From an uncultured Bacteroidota bacterium (lineage in GTDB: Bacteria; Bacteroidota; Bacteroidia; Bacteroidales; P3): a stretch of DNA of 64,000 bases. The stretch's first letter is position 1, and the number at the start of each line of letters is the position of its first letter. Below the pieces are notes generated by a model. The model was not told the DNA's origin. It saw only the letters and a list, made by a program, of their open reading frames with translations, and ran no database searches. Both the position numbers and the translations under genes were made by a program. This document shows, in pieces, positions 60,804-64,000 of the stretch. The stretch lies in assembly GCA_902791695.1 (NCBI GenBank), contig CADAWR010000008.1, positions 1 to 64,000 of the forward strand, read 5' to 3'.

Positions 60804-63800
60804 ATGAAATACAACGAGTATAAACAGCTTAATTTGACCCAGATTGGCCAAGATGTGCGCCGCTACTGGGAAGAGAATGAAACATTTGAGAAGGGCCAGA
60901 AACTGGCTGAAGGGCATCCCGCATACGTGTTCTACGATGGACCTCCGTCGGCCAATGGTAAGCCTGGTATACACCACGTGATGGCTCGCACCATCAAGGA
61001 CGTCTTCTGTCGCTACAAGGCGCAAAAGGGTTACTTCGTCGACCGCAAGGCCGGCTGGGACACACACGGTCTGCCCGTGGAGCTCGGCGTGGAAAAGAAC
61101 CTCGGCATCACTAAGGAGGATATTGGCAAGAAGATAAGCGTCGACGATTACAACCGTGCCTGCCGCGAGGAGGTGATGAAGTACAAGGAGCTGTGGGATG
61201 AGCTGACGCGCGTGATGGGCTATTGGGTCGACCTCAAGAACCCCTACATCACCTTCAACAACGAGTATATCGAGACTTTGTGGTTCCTGTTGAAGAAGCT
61301 TTACGACAAGGGTCTGCTCTACAAGGGCTACACCATCCAGCCTTACAGCCCTGCTGCCGGCACTGGCCTGTCGAGCCACGAGCTCAACATGCCCGGTTGC
61401 TATCGTGATGTGAAGGACACTACCTGTGTCGCCATGTTCAAGATTTGCGACCAGGCCGACACCTACGCCATTGCGTGGACCACTACGCCGTGGACGCTGC
61501 CTTCGAACACCGCCCTTTGCGTGGGTCCCAATATCGACTATGTTACCATTGAGACCACCCATCCCTACACTGAGAAGCCCTGCCGTATCATCATGGCCAA
61601 GGCTCTGGTGGGTTCGATGTTCCCGGAGGGCAAGTGCCCTGAATACAAGATTGTCTCCGAGTGCAAGGGTACCGCGCTTGAAGGTATGCGCTACGAGCAA
61701 CTCATCCCCTGGGTGAAGCCAACCGAGGTGAGCGACAAGGGCTCGTTCCGTATCATTCTGGGCGACTATGTCACCACAGAGGATGGTACCGGCATTGTGC
61801 ATATCGCCCCCACCTTTGGTGCCGACGACGCCCGTGTGGCCAAGAAAGCCGGCATCGGTGACCTGTTGCTCTTTGACCGCGACGGCAAACAACTGCCCAT
61901 GGTCGACAAGCAGGGCCGCTTCGCCCCTGTCGAGGACCTCGACCCAGAGTGGGTGAAGGCTAACATGAACACCGAGCTCTATGGCCAGTACGCCGGCAAG
62001 TTCGTCAAGAACGCCTACGACCCCACCAAGGGAGAGAAGGACATGAGCCTCGACGTGGAGCTGGTCATCATGCTCAAGGCCGAAGGAAAACTCTTCAAGA
62101 GCGAGAAGCACACGCACAGCTATCCGCACTGTTGGCGCACCGACAAGCCCGTGCTCTACTACCCCCTCGACAGCTGGTTTATCCGCACCACAGCCCTCAA
62201 GGAGCGTATGATTGAGCTCAACAAGACTATCAACTGGAAGCCCGAGGCCACCGGCAGCGGCCGCTTTGGCAACTGGCTGGAGAATATCGTCGACTGGAAC
62301 CTCTCGCGCAGCCGCTACTGGGGCACTCCGCTACCCATCTGGCGCACCGAGGATGGCAAGGAGGAGAAGTGCATAGGCAGCGTGAAGGAACTGAGCGCCG
62401 AGATTGAGAAGGCCGTCAAGGCCGGTCTCATGACTTCGAATCCTTATGCTGGCGACTACAAGGACTTTGACTTGCATCGTCCATATATCGATAATGTCAT
62501 ACTCGTTAGCGACAGTGGCAAGCCTATGCGCCGTGAGCCCGACCTTATCGACGTATGGTTCGACAGTGGTGCCATGCCCTACGCCCAGATTCATTACATG
62601 GGCGGTGAGCTGAAGCCCACAGAGTTCCCTGCAGACTTTATCGCCGAGGGCGTCGACCAAACTCGCGGATGGTTCTACACGCTCCATGCCATCGGAACCA
62701 TGTGCTTCGACAGCGTGGCCTTCAAGAATGTCATAAGCAACGGCCTCGTGCTCGACAAGAACGGCAACAAGATGAGCAAACGTCTCGGCAACGCCGTCGA
62801 CCCCTTCGAGACTCTCGGTAAGTACGGCCCCGACGCCACCCGCTGGTATATGATTACCAACAGTCAGCCGTGGGACAACCTGAAGTTTGACGTGGAAGGT
62901 GTAGACGAAGTGCGCCGCAAACTGTTCGGCACACTATATAACACCTATAGCTTCTTCGCCCTATATGCCAACCTTGACGGCTTCGACTACTCGCAGAAAG
63001 ACCTGCCCATCGTTGAGCGCCCCGAGATTGACCGTTGGATACTCTCCGAACTCAACACTCTGGTAAAGACCGTCGGCGACGCCATGGAGGACTACGAGCC
63101 CACCCGCGCCGGCCGCGCCATAGGCACTTTTGTGGATGCCTACCTCAGCAATTGGTACGTCCGTCTATGCCGTCGCCGCTTCTGGAAGGGTGAGATGACG
63201 TCCGATAAGGTGTCTGCCTACCAGACGCTCTACACCTGCCTCGAGACCCTAAGCCGCCTAATGGCCCCCATCGCACCCTTCTTCAGTGAAAGAATGTTCC
63301 TTGACCTTAATGCCGTCACCAAGCGCTATGATGTGGAGAGTGTGCATCACCTAGGCTTCCCAGAATACCACGCCGAGATGGTCGACAAGGCTCTTGAGGA
63401 GCGCATGCAGCTTGCCCAGAAGGTCTGTTCTATGGTCCTCGGTCTGCGCAAGAAGAGCAACCTGCGTGTGCGTCAGCCGCTGCAGAAGATTGTCATACCT
63501 GTGCGCGACGAGAATATGCGTGTCCAGATTGAGAAGGTGCAACATCTCATCTGTTCCGAACTTAACGTCAAGGAAGTGGAGTTCCTCGCAGCCGACAACG
63601 ATCTGCTTGTGAAAAAAATTAAGCCCAACTTCAAGACCCTCGGCCCGCGCTACGGCAAGGTGATGAAGGCTCTCGGCGCCGCAATCATGGCCTTCAGCCA
63701 GCAGCAAATCAACGCCCTCGAGGCTGACGGAAAGTGCATTGTCCCCGTCGACGGTACCGATTGTGAAGTGTTGCTCTCTGACGTGGAGATTGCCACGCAG

Positions 63801-64000
63801 GACATCCCCGGCTGGGTGGTGGCCAACGACGGCTCGCTCACCGTTGCCCTCGATATACAGCTAACTCCAGAACTTGTCGACGAAGGCATCGCCCGTGAGC
63901 TGGTAAACCGCATCCAGAACATCCGCAAAGAGCAGTTCGACGTCACTGACCGCATTGTGGTGGAGTTGCAGTCCGGCGAGTGGGATACCGCCATAAACCG
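60804..64000 (+). CDS. ileS: Isoleucyl-tRNA synthetase, C-terminus beyond window
   Basis: Open from ATG 60804 (MKYNEYKQLNLTQIGQDV) to the window end, 1065 residues; the full enzyme should be about 1100-1150. The class I signature is GKPGIHHVM (HIGH motif, about 52-60), and the second is NKMSKRLG (about 654-661). The editing domain lies between (about 200-420, including TTPWTLPSNTALCVGP) and the anticodon-binding part starts near 700. IleS charges tRNA-Ile and edits Val. Confidence 0.98.
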   Translation, partial: MKYNEYKQLNLTQIGQDVRRYWEENETFEKGQKLAEGHPAYVFYDGPPSANGKPGIHHVMARTIKDVFCRYKAQKGYFVDRKAGWDTHGLPVELGVEKNLGITKEDIGKKISVDDYNRACREEVMKYKELWDELTRVMGYWVDLKNPYITFNNEYIETLWFLLKKLYDKGLLYKGYTIQPYSPAAGTGLSSHELNMPGCYRDVKDTTCVAMFKICDQADTYAIAWTTTPWTLPSNTALCVGPNIDYVTIETTHPYTEKPCRIIMAKALVGSMFPEGKCPEYKIVSECKGTALEGMRYEQLIPWVKPTEVSDKGSFRIILGDYVTTEDGTGIVHIAPTFGADDARVAKKAGIGDLLLFDRDGKQLPMVDKQGRFAPVEDLDPEWVKANMNTELYGQYAGKFVKNAYDPTKGEKDMSLDVELVIMLKAEGKLFKSEKHTHSYPHCWRTDKPVLYYPLDSWFIRTTALKERMIELNKTINWKPEATGSGRFGNWLENIVDWNLSRSRYWGTPLPIWRTEDGKEEKCIGSVKELSAEIEKAVKAGLMTSNPYAGDYKDFDLHRPYIDNVILVSDSGKPMRREPDLIDVWFDSGAMPYAQIHYMGGELKPTEFPADFIAEGVDQTRGWFYTLHAIGTMCFDSVAFKNVISNGLVLDKNGNKMSKRLGNAVDPFETLGKYGPDATRWYMITNSQPWDNLKFDVEGVDEVRRKLFGTLYNTYSFFALYANLDGFDYSQKDLPIVERPEIDRWILSELNTLVKTVGDAMEDYEPTRAGRAIGTFVDAYLSNWYVRLCRRRFWKGEMTSDKVSAYQTLYTCLETLSRLMAPIAPFFSERMFLDLNAVTKRYDVESVHHLGFPEYHAEMVDKALEERMQLAQKVCSMVLGLRKKSNLRVRQPLQKIVIPVRDENMRVQIEKVQHLICSELNVKEVEFLAADNDLLVKKIKPNFKTLGPRYGKVMKALGAAIMAFSQQQINALEADGKCIVPVDGTDCEVLLSDVEIATQDIPGWVVANDGSLTVALDIQLTPELVDEGIARELVNRIQNIRKEQFDVTDRIVVELQSGEWDTAIN

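Noticed and set aside
1-64000. CRISPR array, insertion sequence, prophage or tRNA genes
   Set aside because: I found no regularly spaced repeats, no transposase, integrase or phage structural gene, and no tRNA-like fold in the intergenic regions.

Overview
The window is a 64-kb piece of a GC-rich Bacteroidales chromosome (Bacteroidota). Evidence for this is the repeated Bacteroidota-type promoter (a -7 box of form TAnnTTTG about 20 nt after a TTTG -33 box), DUF4295 next to rpmG, Bacteroidota-type proteins (DUF6266, outer-membrane beta-barrel TonB receptors, a prokaryotic HU/SPOR protein), and many short lipoprotein signals with a Cys near residue 18. Genus cannot be fixed from sequence alone; a Prevotella- or Muribaculum-like GC-rich lineage is plausible.

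Layout. 1-0.8 kb: 3' end of dnaK and its terminator. 1.1-3.5 kb: an AT-rich accessory patch with four small unknown envelope/regulatory genes and a 116-nt rod-like inverted repeat. 3.5-13.5 kb: sstT, a 7.6-kb cyclic beta-1,2-glucan synthase-like gene, a TIGR04076 gene and a lipoprotein flavin reductase. 13.6-20.7 kb: a blaI / M56 peptidase / TonB-receptor operon, htpG and a DUF6266 gene.

20.8-33.1 kb is a defence island on the + strand. A strong promoter is followed by a structured RNA of about 240 nt: two hairpins whose loops are complementary over 14 bp, then an intrinsic terminator. An AIPR-family gene comes next, then a YhcG-type nuclease, a four-gene LlaJI-like restriction-modification operon (two 5mC methyltransferases, an McrB-like motor with a B3-like N-terminus, a LlaJI-type nuclease), a truncated vsr, a rhuM with its own promoter, and an intact vsr. 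Two cargo genes (yhcG and rhuM) each sit between an intact gene and a diverged fragment of that same gene, so the island looks built by replacement recombination between related alleles. GC content changes inside the mcrB gene point the same way. The RNA-AIPR unit is the best candidate for an undescribed system here.

33.2-64 kb is mostly core genome: small membrane proteins, an mgtC-rsmI-yebC-trmB-HU/SPOR cluster, kdsB-dNK, nadC, a THUMP methyltransferase, queG (short form), a TonB receptor, a radical SAM protein, two secreted C1 peptidases with an S41 peptidase and an outer-membrane protein, a lipoprotein glutathione peroxidase, rpmE2, a DUF819 transporter, an envelope/hydrolase/U32/radA operon, rpmG-DUF4295 and ileS (cut by the window end). 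Two related long palindromes (40.7 and 55.6 kb) both lie between divergent genes.
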